Program-made: the position numbers and the translations under genes
The notes under the pieces: model-generated
The model's database searches: none
Seen by the model: only the letters and a program-made list of their open reading frames with translations
Told to the model about the DNA's origin: nothing
Shown here: piece by piece, positions 16,048 to 24,135 of the stretch
Layout: each line of letters begins with the position of its first letter
How positions within the stretch are numbered: position 1 is the stretch's first letter
Source: Mycobacterium sp. Root135
GTDB taxonomy: Bacteria; Actinomycetota; Actinomycetes; Mycobacteriales; Mycobacteriaceae
NCBI RefSeq assembly: GCF_001426545.1
Contig: NZ_LMEZ01000009.1
Coordinates: forward strand, 62,001-126,000
DNA length: 64,000 nucleotides
Direction of reading: 5' to 3'

Positions 16048-16704
16048 TCAGTGGAAGGTGAGGGTGATGGCTTGGGTCAGGGACGCCCCGGCCACCTCGT
16101 TCGCCTTGAGGACCGGTAACGCGACCAGCACCACGCCGTCGCGGCTCCTGTCCTTGGACGTCGACGAGACCAGCACCACGATCGCGTTCGTGGCAACCAC
16201 GCGCGAGCGCTGTTCACCAGAGCCGTCGACGGCCTCTGAAACGGCTAGTACGTCGACCACGTCGCCAGTGCGCACCAGATCCAGCAGCGCTGCATCGGTC
16301 GGGTGGACGGGGACGATGCGGGCGTCCGGTCCCGCGGTGGCGTCGGCGAGGCGCGAGCCAAGCACCCGCACGTCGGTGAGCACCTCTCCGCGGCGGGCCG
16401 GACCGGCAAGCGTGGCGCCGACCAGGTCGGTGCCGTTCGTCGTGGCGCCGTCGGGAATCGTGGCCACCAAACGTGATTCGACGCGAACGTCGGAGGCCAC
16501 CAGCTCGACGCCCGGTGCCAAGTCGCGGGTCGCGACGACGACGTCGGTCTTTCCCTCGGTGGGATCTGGGCGCAGCGCGGCGGCGGCGGCCAACAGAACG
16601 AGGGCTCCCGCGGTCACGCGGCGAGCCATGACGGTGCGCGTCCAGTCCGGTCGCACACCCGCGACGAGGCGCGACGTCAGCGACGCGTTGAGTGATTCCC
16701 CCAT
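16048..16704 (-). CDS. SAF-domain membrane protein (Rv0990c-like)
   Basis: This 218-residue protein has one predicted transmembrane helix (about 29-46, VTAGALVLLAAAAAL) and then a SAF domain (about 53-115, VVVATRDLAPGVELVASDVRVE) of the kind found in CpaB/RcpC pilus-assembly proteins. The C-terminal half is beta-rich (VVDVLAVSEAV, VVLVALPVLKANEVAG). Length and position match Rv0990c. A Flp-pilus link is not supported, because no tad genes are nearby. The function is unknown, probably envelope-associated. Confidence 0.75.
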   Translation of the reverse strand: MGESLNASLTSRLVAGVRPDWTRTVMARRVTAGALVLLAAAAALRPDPTEGKTDVVVATRDLAPGVELVASDVRVESRLVATIPDGATTNGTDLVGATLAGPARRGEVLTDVRVLGSRLADATAGPDARIVPVHPTDAALLDLVRTGDVVDVLAVSEAVDGSGEQRSRVVATNAIVVLVSSTSKDRSRDGVVLVALPVLKANEVAGASLTQAITLTFH

Positions 16705-16768
16705 ATGGCCACGCTAGGCAGCCGAACCACGTTGTGGCAGGGGGTGGGGATCGCCCTGTGGATAACTG

Positions 16769-17137
16769 CTAGCTGGAGGAGGCCGGCGCGGACGCGGGCT
16801 TGCTCGACGAGGGGGTCGAGCTGGACTTGTCCGAGCTCGACGGGCTCGACGACTTCTCGGTCGACGTCGACGACTTCTCCGCAGGCTTGTCGGCCGACTT
16901 CTCCGAAGAGCTTGAGGAGTCGCTGCCGCCGCTGGAGCCGTTGATCGTGCTCTTCGAGGTTTCGCGGCTGTCGTTGCGGTAGAAGCCGCTGCCCTTGAAC
17001 ACGACGCCCACCGAGCCGAAGAGCTTGCGCAACCGGCCCGAGCACTTCGGGCACTCGGTCAGCGCGTCATCTGTGAATGCCTGCACCGCGTCGAAACGGT
17101 TGTCGCACTCGGTACAAGCGTACGAATAGGTCGGCAC
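16769..17137 (-). CDS. ruc: FmdB-type zinc-ribbon protein with disordered tail (Ruc-like chaperone)
   Basis: The start is set at GTG 17137 (MPTYSYACTECDNRFD), which has GGAGG at good spacing; a TTG one codon earlier is less likely. The 122-residue product has a four-cysteine zinc ribbon (two CxxC pairs in residues 8-34) and a conserved KLFGSVGVVFKGSGFYRND segment. A long Ser/Lys-rich disordered tail follows. The M. tuberculosis homologue Rv0991c is described as a redox-regulated chaperone (Ruc) activated by zinc loss and cysteine oxidation. It is encoded just after the cyclo-ligase gene on the same strand, as in M. tuberculosis. Confidence 0.88.
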   Translation of the reverse strand: MPTYSYACTECDNRFDAVQAFTDDALTECPKCSGRLRKLFGSVGVVFKGSGFYRNDSRETSKSTINGSSGGSDSSSSSEKSADKPAEKSSTSTEKSSSPSSSDKSSSTPSSSKPASAPASSS

Positions 17138-17251
17138 CAAAACCTCCGGAAAAAGACGAAATCTGTTAGCACTCTAGCTGCTCAAGTGCTAGAACCGCTA
17201 CGCGGGCCACGCCATTCCCGCCGCACTGGCGACGACGTAAGTCGCCGCCGG

Positions 17252-17830
17252 TCAGCGGAGTTCGACGAGGCCGCCACCCGGGGTGAGCGCATGCGTCATG
17301 GGCACGTCGTGCGGTTCGGCCGGGAGACGGTCGAGCACCTCGTCGTCGCGAACCATCGCCATCAACCGCGCCGAGGGATTCGCCATCGCCAGGCTCCGGT
17401 CGTAGTAGCCGGCGCCCCTCCCGAGCCGGCTGCCCACCCGGTCGACCGCCAGCGCGGGGACGACGACCGTCGACGCCATGCCGATCGCCTCGGCGGGAAG
17501 GTAGGGCGCTGGTGGCTCACGGAGTCCAAAGCGGGCGGAAACCAGCTCCCCGCGGTACTCGCCCCAGGTCAGCGCCAGCGGATGGCCCGCGTCGTCCTCA
17601 CGGGCCACGGGCAGCAGAACACGCACCCCGGAGTCGACCAGCGAGTCGAGGATGTCCGTCGAACCGGGCTCGGAACCGACGGGCACGTACGCGCAGACGG
17701 TGTCGCCCGGTTGCAGCAGCGCCGCCAAGCGTCGACGCAGTTCCTCGGCCTCCGCACGCCTTACGTCGTCGGGGACCGCGCGGCGAGCCGACAGGATGGC
17801 GGTCCGCATCTCGGCCTTCGTTGGTGGCAC
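17252..17830 (-). CDS. 5-formyltetrahydrofolate cyclo-ligase
   Basis: This 192-residue protein is of the MTHFS family. Seen motifs are RRAVPDDVRRAEAEEL at the N-terminus, the ATP/substrate segment FGLREPPAPY, VVVPALAVDRVGSRLGRGAGYYDR (the family signature), and MALTPGGG-type C-terminus. It converts 5-formyl-THF to 5,10-methenyl-THF with ATP. It is divergent from galU with a 72-bp gap, the same arrangement as Rv0992c/galU. Confidence 0.92.
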   Translation of the reverse strand: MPPTKAEMRTAILSARRAVPDDVRRAEAEELRRRLAALLQPGDTVCAYVPVGSEPGSTDILDSLVDSGVRVLLPVAREDDAGHPLALTWGEYRGELVSARFGLREPPAPYLPAEAIGMASTVVVPALAVDRVGSRLGRGAGYYDRSLAMANPSARLMAMVRDDEVLDRLPAEPHDVPMTHALTPGGGLVELR

Positions 17831-17889
17831 CGGCTCACGATGCCACGTCGGACTGGCGGGCTCACCCGGTTGCGGACGACCGATGACGT

Positions 17890-17903
17890 TATGGTGTGAA
17901 CGA
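17890..17903 (+). promoter_or_regulatory. Candidate -10 element for leaderless galU mRNA
   Basis: TATGGT (17890-17895) fits the mycobacterial TANNNT -10 and lies 7 nt before ATG 17903, with no ribosome site in between. This spacing predicts transcription from the A of the ATG. Confidence 0.45.
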
Positions 17904-18817
17904 TGACGACACGGGCTTTGGTGCCGATCCCACGCACCGCGATCGTTCCGGCTGCCGGTTTGGGCACACGCTTTCTACCTGCGACGAAGACGGTGCCGAA
18001 GGAGTTGCTGCCCGTCGTCGACACGCCGGGCATCGAACTGGTCGCCGCAGAGGCGGCCGAGGCGGGCGCCGAGCGGCTCATCATCGTCACCTCCGAGGGC
18101 AAGGACAGCGTCGTCGCGCACTTCGTCGAGGACCTGATTCTCGAGGGCACCCTCGAAGCGCGCGGCAAGACGGTGATGCTGGAGAAGGTGCGCCGGGCGC
18201 CGGGTCTGATCAAGGTCGAGTCGGTGGTGCAAGCCGAGCCGCTGGGCCTCGGTCACGCCGTGAGCTGCGTCGAGTCGAGTCTGGACGACGACGAGGACGC
18301 CGTGGCGGTACTGCTGCCCGACGACCTGGTGTTGCCGACCGGTGTCTTGGAGACCATGTCGAAGGTGCGCGCCAAGCGCGGGGGATCGGTGCTGTGCGCC
18401 ATCGAGGTGCCTGCCGACGAGATCAGCGCCTACGGGGTGTTCGACGTCGAGGTAGTTCCCGACGCAGTGAACCCAAATGTGTTGCGCGTCAAGGGCATGG
18501 TGGAGAAGCCGAAGGCGGAGGACGCTCCCTCGCTGTACGCCGCGGCCGGCCGGTACGTGTTGGACCGCGCCATCTTCGACGCGCTGCGGCGCGTGAAGAA
18601 GGGCGTGGGCGGCGAGATCCAGCTGACCGACGCGATCGCCCTGCTGATCGAGGAGGGCCACCCGGTGCACGTGGTGGTGCACCGCGGTTCTCGACACGAC
18701 CTGGGAAATCCCGGCGGGTACCTCAAGGCTGCGGTTGACTTTGCATTGGAGCGTGACGACTACGGACCGGAGCTACGGCGCTGGTTGGTCGAGCGATTGG
18801 GCCTGAGCGCCAACTGA
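17903..18817 (+). CDS. galU: UTP-glucose-1-phosphate uridylyltransferase GalU
   Basis: This 304-residue protein has the nucleotidyltransferase signature IVPAAGLGTRFLPATKTVPKE (residues 14-34), QAEPLGLGHAV, and the sugar-binding VEKPKAED. It makes UDP-glucose from UTP and glucose-1-phosphate for cell-wall arabinogalactan precursors, trehalose and glycans. It is the first gene of a forward run galU - glp - rimJ-like. Divergent from the cyclo-ligase gene. Same order as Rv0993. Confidence 0.95.
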   Translation: MTTRALVPIPRTAIVPAAGLGTRFLPATKTVPKELLPVVDTPGIELVAAEAAEAGAERLIIVTSEGKDSVVAHFVEDLILEGTLEARGKTVMLEKVRRAPGLIKVESVVQAEPLGLGHAVSCVESSLDDDEDAVAVLLPDDLVLPTGVLETMSKVRAKRGGSVLCAIEVPADEISAYGVFDVEVVPDAVNPNVLRVKGMVEKPKAEDAPSLYAAAGRYVLDRAIFDALRRVKKGVGGEIQLTDAIALLIEEGHPVHVVVHRGSRHDLGNPGGYLKAAVDFALERDDYGPELRRWLVERLGLSAN

Positions 18818-18855
18818 CTTGCGCATGGGCTCCATGACTGGAGAAAGGCGCACGA

Positions 18856-20109
18856 GTGCGTTCGGTGGAGGAGCAGCAGGCCAAGGTGGCTGCCGCCGCG
18901 GTGGCGCCGAGACCCGTACGGGTGGCCATCGCGGAGGCACAGGGATTGATGTGTGCCGAGGAGGTCGTGACCGAACGCCCGCTTCCGGGGTTCGATCAGG
19001 CCGCGATCGACGGTTATGCGGTACGTAGCGTCGACGTCCTCGGCGTCGAGGCCGGTGACGACGAGGACGGCGACCGTGAGGTCAGCCTTCCGGTGATGGG
19101 TCTCATCGAGGCGGGTGCGAAGACGCCGAGCCGGCTGCAGCCGCGCCAAGCCGCGCGGGTGCAGACCGGTGCGCCGATGCCGACGCTTGCCGACGCGGTG
19201 CTCCCGTTGCGCTGGACCGACGGCGGTGACGCGCGCGTGCGGGTGCTCCGCGGGGTCCGTTCGGGCGCCTACGTGCGCCGTACCGGTGACGACGTGCAGC
19301 CGGGTGACGTCGCCGTCCGGTCGGGCACGATCATCGGCGCCGCGCAGGTGGGGTTGCTCGCCGCGGTGGGCCGCGAGCGCGTGCTGGTGCATCCTCGTCC
19401 GCGACTGTCGGTGATGAGCGTCGGCGGTGAGCTGGTCGACGTGTCGCGCAGTCCGGGAAACGGGCAGGTCTACGACGTCAACTCCTATGCGTTGGCCGCG
19501 GCGGGTCGCGACGCGGGTGCCGAGGTCAATCGTGTCGGCATCGTGGACACCGAGTCGAAGACCTTGCGCGACGTCGTCGAGGGCCAGATCAACCGCGCCG
19601 AGGTCTTGGTGATCGCCGGGGCGGTGGGTGGCACCGCGGCCGAGAGCGTGCGGGCGGTGCTCTCGGAGCTCGGCGACATGGAGGTGTCGCGCATCGCGAT
19701 GCACCCCGGGTCGGTGCAGGGCTTCGGGCAGCTGGGGCGCGACGGCGTGCCGGTCTTCCTGTTGCCTGCCAATCCGGTGAGCGCGTTGGTGGTCTTCGAG
19801 GTGATGGTGCGGCCGCTGATCCGCATGTCGTTGGGCAAACGGCAGCCGCTTCGGCGCGTCGTGCAGGCGAGGACGTTGTCACCGATCACGTCGGTGGCGG
19901 GCCGTAAGGGCTACCTTCGTGGCCAGTTGATGCGCGATCAGGACACGGGCGAATACCTCGTCCAGGCGCTTGGTGGGGCGCCCGGTGCGTCGTCGCACTT
20001 GCTGGCGACGCTCGCGGAGGCGAACTGTCTCGTCGTGGTCCCCAGTGAGGCCGAGGAGGTCCGTACCGGCGAGATCGTGGACGTGGCCTTCCTGGCTCAA
20101 CGCGGCTGA
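18856..20109 (+). CDS. glp: MoeA/gephyrin-like protein (Glp)
   Basis: This 417-residue MoeA homologue starts at GTG 18856 with GGAGAAAGG upstream. It shows LPGFDQAAIDGYAVR (domain III entry), the RTGAPMPTLADAV region, the gephyrin E-type MoCF fold (GGELVDVSRSP, VLVIAGAVGGTAAESV), and the NPVSALVVFEVMVRP strand. Classical MoeA inserts molybdate. The corynebacterial homologue Glp instead binds FtsZ and the membrane receptor GlpR in division and polar growth. Because a glpR-like gene lies two genes on, the Glp role is favoured here. The usual molybdate-loop GGVS sequence reads GGTA. Confidence 0.85.
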   Translation: MRSVEEQQAKVAAAAVAPRPVRVAIAEAQGLMCAEEVVTERPLPGFDQAAIDGYAVRSVDVLGVEAGDDEDGDREVSLPVMGLIEAGAKTPSRLQPRQAARVQTGAPMPTLADAVLPLRWTDGGDARVRVLRGVRSGAYVRRTGDDVQPGDVAVRSGTIIGAAQVGLLAAVGRERVLVHPRPRLSVMSVGGELVDVSRSPGNGQVYDVNSYALAAAGRDAGAEVNRVGIVDTESKTLRDVVEGQINRAEVLVIAGAVGGTAAESVRAVLSELGDMEVSRIAMHPGSVQGFGQLGRDGVPVFLLPANPVSALVVFEVMVRPLIRMSLGKRQPLRRVVQARTLSPITSVAGRKGYLRGQLMRDQDTGEYLVQALGGAPGASSHLLATLAEANCLVVVPSEAEEVRTGEIVDVAFLAQRG

Positions 20110-20120
20110 GAAATACGATC

Positions 20121-20774
20121 ATGAACCTGTGGCGGTCGTCGTCGATGCACCCGGGCTGGCCGCAGCCCGTCGGGCCGTTGCGGGTGCCGGCGGGTCTGGT
20201 GCGGCTGCGTCCGATCCGGCTGCGCGACGGTGCGGTGTGGAGCCGCATCCGGCTGGCCGATCAGGCGCACCTCGAGCCATGGGAACCGGTCGCCGAGGTG
20301 GATTGGGAAGCGCGGCACTCGATTTCGTCGTGGCCGTCGATCTGTTCCGGGTTGCGTGCGGAGGCCAGGAAGGGTCGGATGCTGCCGTATGCGATCGAGT
20401 TGGACGGGGAGTTGTGCGGCCAGTTGACGATTGGGAACGTGACGCACGGCGCGCTGCGTTCGGCGTGGATCGGCTACTGGGTGGCCAAGGCGCGCAACGG
20501 CGGCGGGGTGGCGACGGCGGCGTTGGCGCTGGGTCTGGACCATGGCTTTGGTCCCGTCGGTCTGCACCGGGTCGAGGCGACGGTGCGGCCGGAGAATGCA
20601 CGGAGCCGGGCCGTGTTGGCCAAGGCCAACTTCCGCGAGGAGGGCTTGCTCAAGCGGTATCTGGAGGTCGACGGCGGGTGGCGTGACCACCTGCTGGTGG
20701 CGATCACGATCGAGGAGTTGAACGGCTCGGCAACGTCTGCGTTGGTCCGTGCCGGGCGTGCCAATTGGGCCTAA
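20121..20774 (+). CDS. RimJ/RimL-type GNAT N-acetyltransferase
   Basis: This 217-residue acetyltransferase has the GNAT fold, with LRPIRLRDGAVWSRIR at the start, ELCGQLTIGNV, the acetyl-CoA motif YWVAKARNGGGVATAALAL and the C-terminal ARSRAVLAKANFREEG typical of the ribosomal-protein alanine acetyltransferase group. The acceptor is unknown. It lies 11 nt after glp, so it is co-transcribed, and follows the Rv0995 position. It ends at 20774, and a new promoter lies before glpR. Confidence 0.88.
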   Translation: MNLWRSSSMHPGWPQPVGPLRVPAGLVRLRPIRLRDGAVWSRIRLADQAHLEPWEPVAEVDWEARHSISSWPSICSGLRAEARKGRMLPYAIELDGELCGQLTIGNVTHGALRSAWIGYWVAKARNGGGVATAALALGLDHGFGPVGLHRVEATVRPENARSRAVLAKANFREEGLLKRYLEVDGGWRDHLLVAITIEELNGSATSALVRAGRANWA

Positions 20775-20808
20775 TCTGTTGCAGTTGTGGCTAATGGGGC
20801 GAATGTGC

Positions 20809-20838
20809 TTGTCAGAGGTGAATTACAGGTGTGTAATT
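20809..20838 (+). promoter_or_regulatory. SigA-like promoter of glpR overlapped by a palindrome
   Basis: TTGTCA (20809-20814), a 17-bp spacer and TGTAAT (20832-20837) differ from the sigma-70 consensus by one base each. The palindrome AATTAC-N6-GTAATT (20821-20838) overlaps the -10 and could bind a repressor. This segment is unusually AT-rich for the region. Confidence 0.65.
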
Positions 20839-20906
20839 AGCCCCGGCGCGTCGTCCCCGGATGCGCTGGTCACGGACCTACCTTCACGGGGAAAGGAGCC
20901 GGCGTC

Positions 20907-22004
20907 ATGCCAAGCATCCCTCAGTCTCTTCTTTGGATAAGTCTCGTCGTGCTCTGGCTGTTCGTGCTGGTTCCGATGTTGATCAGCAAGCGAGACATCG
21001 TGCGTCGCACCAGCGACGTCGCGCTGTCTACGCGCGTGCTGAACTCCGGCCACGGCGCGCGACTGCTGCGCCGCCGCAAGCCTGCCGCCGGCCACCACAG
21101 CGACCCGGACTGGCGTCCGACGCACGACGACCTCGACGAGTACGACGACGAGGACCGCGAGGAGGAGGACGCGCCCCGCACGGCGGTCGTGGTGATGGCC
21201 GCCGCGACTGTGGAGGCCGAGTCCGAGTACCTCGACGTCGACGTCGTCGAAGAGGACTCCGGCGCACTGCCGCTCGGCGCGTCCGCGCAACGGGCCTTCG
21301 ACCAGGAGCCGGAATTGCCGCTGGACTTCGGCGACAACACCGCGGTGTTCTCGGTCGACGACCTGCAGGAGGTCGACGGTGTCGCGGAAGCCGTCGAGGC
21401 GCACGAACCGGACGTAGACGAAATCGTCGCCGATGACACGACCGACGACATGACCGACGAATTCGAAGCGGTGTCCGAGGACGACCCGGACCACGACTAC
21501 GAATACGTCGACGACTCCTCGGGCGTCGAGGCCGCTGCGGACTCCCCACCCCACGCCGCTGGATCGAAGTCGCAGGAACGTCGCCGGAGCTACGAGTCGA
21601 AGACCGCCGCCGCCGTCAGCGCGCGCAAGTACCGGTTCCGCAAGCGCGTGCTGATGGTCATGTCGGCACTGCTGCTGCTCACCGCGGTGGCCGCCTACGC
21701 GGTGTCGCCGACGTTCTGGTGGTTGTGCGGCACGGTCGGCGGCGTCACGATCCTCTACCTCGGCTACCTGCGGCGCCAGACGCGCATCGAAGAGCGCGTG
21801 CGGCGGCGTCGGGCGCAGCGGATGATGCGGTCGCACCTCGGTGTGGAGAACACCAAGGACCAGGAATTTGACGTCGTGCCTGCGCGGCTGCGGCGGCCCG
21901 GGTCGGTGGTTCTCGAGATCGACGACGAGGATCCGATCTTCGAACACCTCGACTACGCGACCTTCGCGCGGGAGTACGACCTGCCGCGAGCCTCGGGTCA
22001 GTAG
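20907..22004 (+). CDS. glpR: Gephyrin-like receptor GlpR / SepX-family membrane protein (Rv0996-like)
   Basis: This 365-residue protein has an N-terminal transmembrane helix (residues 7-25, SLLWISLVVLWLFVLVPML), a long acidic, disordered Asp/Glu-rich cytoplasmic middle (about 65-200), a basic patch, and two further helices (about 246-264 and 268-287). It ends in a basic/acidic cytoplasmic tail. This layout matches the corynebacterial GlpR and Streptomyces SepX families, which link Glp or the divisome to the membrane. It has its own near-consensus promoter. The tRNA-Ala gene follows 49 nt downstream. Confidence 0.85.
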   Translation: MPSIPQSLLWISLVVLWLFVLVPMLISKRDIVRRTSDVALSTRVLNSGHGARLLRRRKPAAGHHSDPDWRPTHDDLDEYDDEDREEEDAPRTAVVVMAAATVEAESEYLDVDVVEEDSGALPLGASAQRAFDQEPELPLDFGDNTAVFSVDDLQEVDGVAEAVEAHEPDVDEIVADDTTDDMTDEFEAVSEDDPDHDYEYVDDSSGVEAAADSPPHAAGSKSQERRRSYESKTAAAVSARKYRFRKRVLMVMSALLLLTAVAAYAVSPTFWWLCGTVGGVTILYLGYLRRQTRIEERVRRRRAQRMMRSHLGVENTKDQEFDVVPARLRRPGSVVLEIDDEDPIFEHLDYATFAREYDLPRASGQ

Positions 22005-22053
22005 CTCGATTTCTAGCCGGGGGACCGGCACTGGTAGCCTGCTACCGATACAA

Positions 22054-22126
22054 GGGGCTATAGCGCAGTTGGTAGCGCGTCTCGTTCGCATCGAGAAGGT
22101 CAGGGGTTCGATTCCCCTTAGCTCCA
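22054..22126 (+). tRNA. tRNA-Ala(CGC)
   Basis: The 73-nt cloverleaf folds by eye. The acceptor stem GGGGCTA/TAGCTCC includes the G3-U70 alanine identity pair. The anticodon stem TCTCG/CGAGA encloses loop TTCGCAT (anticodon CGC), and the T arm is AGGGG-TTCGATT-CCCCT. The discriminator is A. The 3' 20 bases are the left attachment core of the element, which preserves a complete tRNA at this end. Confidence 0.95.
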
Positions 22127-22127
22127 C
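22107..22127 (+). repeat. attL: left attachment core in the tRNA-Ala 3' end
   Basis: Positions 22107-22127 are identical over 21 bp to 51277-51297. Similarity continues imperfectly for 18 bp further (14 of 18 match, including AGCAGGTCAG at 22136-22145 and 51306-51315). It lies 80 bp before the integrase gene. Confidence 0.92.
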
Positions 22128-22174
22128 AGAGTTCTAGCAGGTCAGGTATATATTTTGACCCGGATCTGGTCTCG

Positions 22175-22193
22175 CGTCAACGGCCAGGTCAAC
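22175..22193. promoter_or_regulatory. Candidate integrase arm-type sites, left end
   Basis: Two GTCAAC repeats (22176 and 22188) are spaced 12 bp apart between attL and the integrase start. CGTCAACGG at 22175-22183 recurs in inverse orientation at the right end near 51151, which is the pattern of arm sites bound by an integrase N-domain. Confidence 0.45.
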
Positions 22194-22207
22194 AAGTCGG
22201 GTCTACG

Positions 22208-23350
22208 ATGTCTCTCATGGCATCGTTGCGAGTCCGCAACCGCAGGGACGGAACCGAGTACTACGCCGTCCTGTATCGCCTCCACGGCAAGCAGACCTCC
22301 ACATCTTTCAACGATTTCGCCTCGGCTTCGTCGTTCTGCGAGATGGTCACCAAGTTCGGTCCGGAGAACGGTCTCTCGACACTGCAGGTTGACACGACCC
22401 TCGCAACGCTGACCGTCGAGCAATGGCTGAATCATCACATTGAGCACCTCACCGGCGTTGACCCGAACACCGTCGAGAAATACCGCGCCTATGTCCGCAA
22501 CGACATTGCCGAGGCGCTGGGAGCGATACCGCTGGCCGCGTTGACCAGAGAGCACGTTGCCCAGTGGATCAAGGCGATGGCCAAGCCGGACCCCAAGGGC
22601 TGGCGACCCAGCGCCAAGACGATCACCAACAAGCACGGGTTCCTCGCAGGTGCTCTGAATGCTGCGGTGGCGGCCAATCACATCCCGGCCAACCCATGCA
22701 CGGGCATGGGCATGCCGAAGGATGACGATCCTCGCGAGACGACCTTCCTTACTCGCGAGCAGTTCGAACTTCTCCACTCGAAGGTCACCCCGTTCTGGCA
22801 GCCGATGGTCGAGTTCCTCGTCGCCTCTGGTGCCCGATGGGGTGAAATCGCCGCACTGCGTCCCCACAACGTGAACCGCGAAGACGGCACCGTGTGGATC
22901 GCTCAATCCTGGAAACAGGGGACCGGCGGCTACCGACTAGGTTCGACGAAGACCAAGAAGGGAGTGCGCACGATCAACGTGCCGAAGTCGGTGCTGGACA
23001 AGCTCGACTACTCCAACGAGTTCTTGTTCGTGAATCGCACAGGCGGGCCGGTCCGGGCGCAAGGCTTCTACGCACGTGTGTGGGTGCCCGCGTTGAAGCG
23101 TGCTTGGCCGTCAGTTGACGAGAACGGGGAACCGGTGAAAGGCCAGACGAAGGTGCTCCGGCCCCGCATCCACGATCTCAGGCACACCTGCGCCTCCTGG
23201 ATGATCCAGGCTGGCGTACCACTGCCTGTGATCCAGCAGCATCTCGGCCATGAGTCGATTCAGACGACGGTGGCCGTCTACGGGCACTTGGACCGGCGCT
23301 CGATGCAGGCTGCCGCGGACGCAATTGGGCGAGTTTTGGAGATGTCTTGA
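22208..23350 (+). CDS. Tyrosine-family site-specific integrase
   Basis: This 380-residue phage-type integrase has an N-terminal arm-binding domain (about 1-65), a SAM-like core-binding domain (about 75-170), and a catalytic domain with Arg210 (SGARWGEIAAL), His322 and Arg325 (HDLRHTCASW), His348 (HLGHESIQ) and nucleophile Tyr358 (VAVYGHLD). All catalytic residues are present, so it looks active. It lies 80 bp inside attL, reading into the element, as is usual for tRNA-targeting integrases. Confidence 0.96.
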   Translation: MSLMASLRVRNRRDGTEYYAVLYRLHGKQTSTSFNDFASASSFCEMVTKFGPENGLSTLQVDTTLATLTVEQWLNHHIEHLTGVDPNTVEKYRAYVRNDIAEALGAIPLAALTREHVAQWIKAMAKPDPKGWRPSAKTITNKHGFLAGALNAAVAANHIPANPCTGMGMPKDDDPRETTFLTREQFELLHSKVTPFWQPMVEFLVASGARWGEIAALRPHNVNREDGTVWIAQSWKQGTGGYRLGSTKTKKGVRTINVPKSVLDKLDYSNEFLFVNRTGGPVRAQGFYARVWVPALKRAWPSVDENGEPVKGQTKVLRPRIHDLRHTCASWMIQAGVPLPVIQQHLGHESIQTTVAVYGHLDRRSMQAAADAIGRVLEMS

Positions 23351-23366
23351 GCCGCAGATGTTAGCG

Positions 23367-23565
23367 ATCTACCCAGGTAGATGGCATGTAAGCGTTAAGG
23401 GCCCTTGTCTGTAACCTATTGCAGCACAGTAGCTTACGATGCTTCTCAGCTTGAGGATCATGCCCAAGCTGCTAAAGTAGTGGGTAGCGCTACTGATTGC
23501 CGATTCGTGCAGCGGGGCATCAGTGGATCGCCCAAGGGCGATGGTCAACAGGTCAGTTCTGACCT
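23367..23565. promoter_or_regulatory. Two 16-bp palindromes in the region after the integrase
   Basis: ATCTACC-CA-GGTAGAT (23367-23382) and AGGTCAG-TT-CTGACCT (23550-23565) are perfect inverted repeats. They lie in the 276-bp gap between the integrase stop and the next operon. The second is 60 bp upstream of the small protein start and could be an operator. The rest of the gap shows no gene. Confidence 0.5.
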
Positions 23566-23626
23566 GGAGTGACAGACACCGGCACCAACTTGTCCTTTGC
23601 CGAGTTGTGTCGCCCGGAGGCCCTCC

Positions 23627-23872
23627 GTGTCAGGTCATCTTTCCACCACCACCACCACCACCACCGCTGCCAGCGAGCGTGGCCGATACGCCGCACTGCT
23701 TCGCAGTCGCGCCCCCGATGACGCCGAGCTGCTCGAGGCCCGTCGCCGGATGCGTGAAGAGGCGCTGATCGCTGCTGTCAATCGCGCGCTCAACAAATCA
23801 TCGGCCACCGTCACCGCCGAACTGCGTACCCGCATCGACTCGTTGGTGGCTGATCGACAGGTGGTCGCGTGA
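23627..23872 (+). CDS. Small helical protein of unknown function
   Basis: This 81-residue protein starts at GTG 23627, six bases after a GGAGG; an upstream start would lack one. The N-terminus carries a seven-codon ACC run (poly-Thr). The rest is a charged helix (SRAPDDAELLEARRRMREEALIAAVNRALN). No domain is recognised. Its stop overlaps the start of the following DNA-binding protein (GTGA), so the two are translated together and may form a regulatory unit of the element. Confidence 0.6.
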   Translation: MSGHLSTTTTTTTAASERGRYAALLRSRAPDDAELLEARRRMREEALIAAVNRALNKSSATVTAELRTRIDSLVADRQVVA

Positions 23873-24135
23873 GCATTCACACCTACGGCATCGCACAGGC
23901 TGCGGTGCTGATGAATTGCTCCCCGCGCTGGCTGGTTGAGCAGCTGCGCGCCAACAGATTCCGAGGCCGCAAGGTCGGACGACAGTGGCTCATGACGGAG
24001 CAAGACATCGCGGATGCCCTTGACCTGTGCGCGAACGATGGTCCTCGGGGCGTCACTCAAGCCGTCACTGGCCGGACTCGCGTTCCGGTGGCCAGCCTGA
24101 CCCCCACCAGCCGCAAGAGATTGGTGGGTCTGTGA
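23869..24135 (+). CDS. Helix-turn-helix protein, excisionase/AlpA-like
   Basis: This 88-residue protein begins with a winged-helix excisionase-type HTH: YGIAQAAVLMNCSPRWLVEQLR followed by the wing RFRGRKVGRQWLMTEQDIADAL. Such proteins act as recombination directionality factors or repressors in integrative elements. It starts inside the stop of the previous gene and its stop overlaps the HNH gene start (TGATG). It is the best candidate for the element's excisionase, although it is not adjacent to the integrase. Confidence 0.75.
   Translation: MSIHTYGIAQAAVLMNCSPRWLVEQLRANRFRGRKVGRQWLMTEQDIADALDLCANDGPRGVTQAVTGRTRVPVASLTPTSRKRLVGL

Noticed and set aside
16757-16765. Perfect DnaA-box sequence (TGTGGATAA)
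   Set aside because: A single box between two ordinary genes, with no cluster, AT-rich region or dnaA/dnaN nearby, is expected by chance.
23644-23664. (ACC)7 triplet run as a phase-variation tract
   Set aside because: It lies inside a coding frame and its unit is three bases, so changes in copy number do not shift the frame; such poly-Thr runs are common in GC-rich genes.
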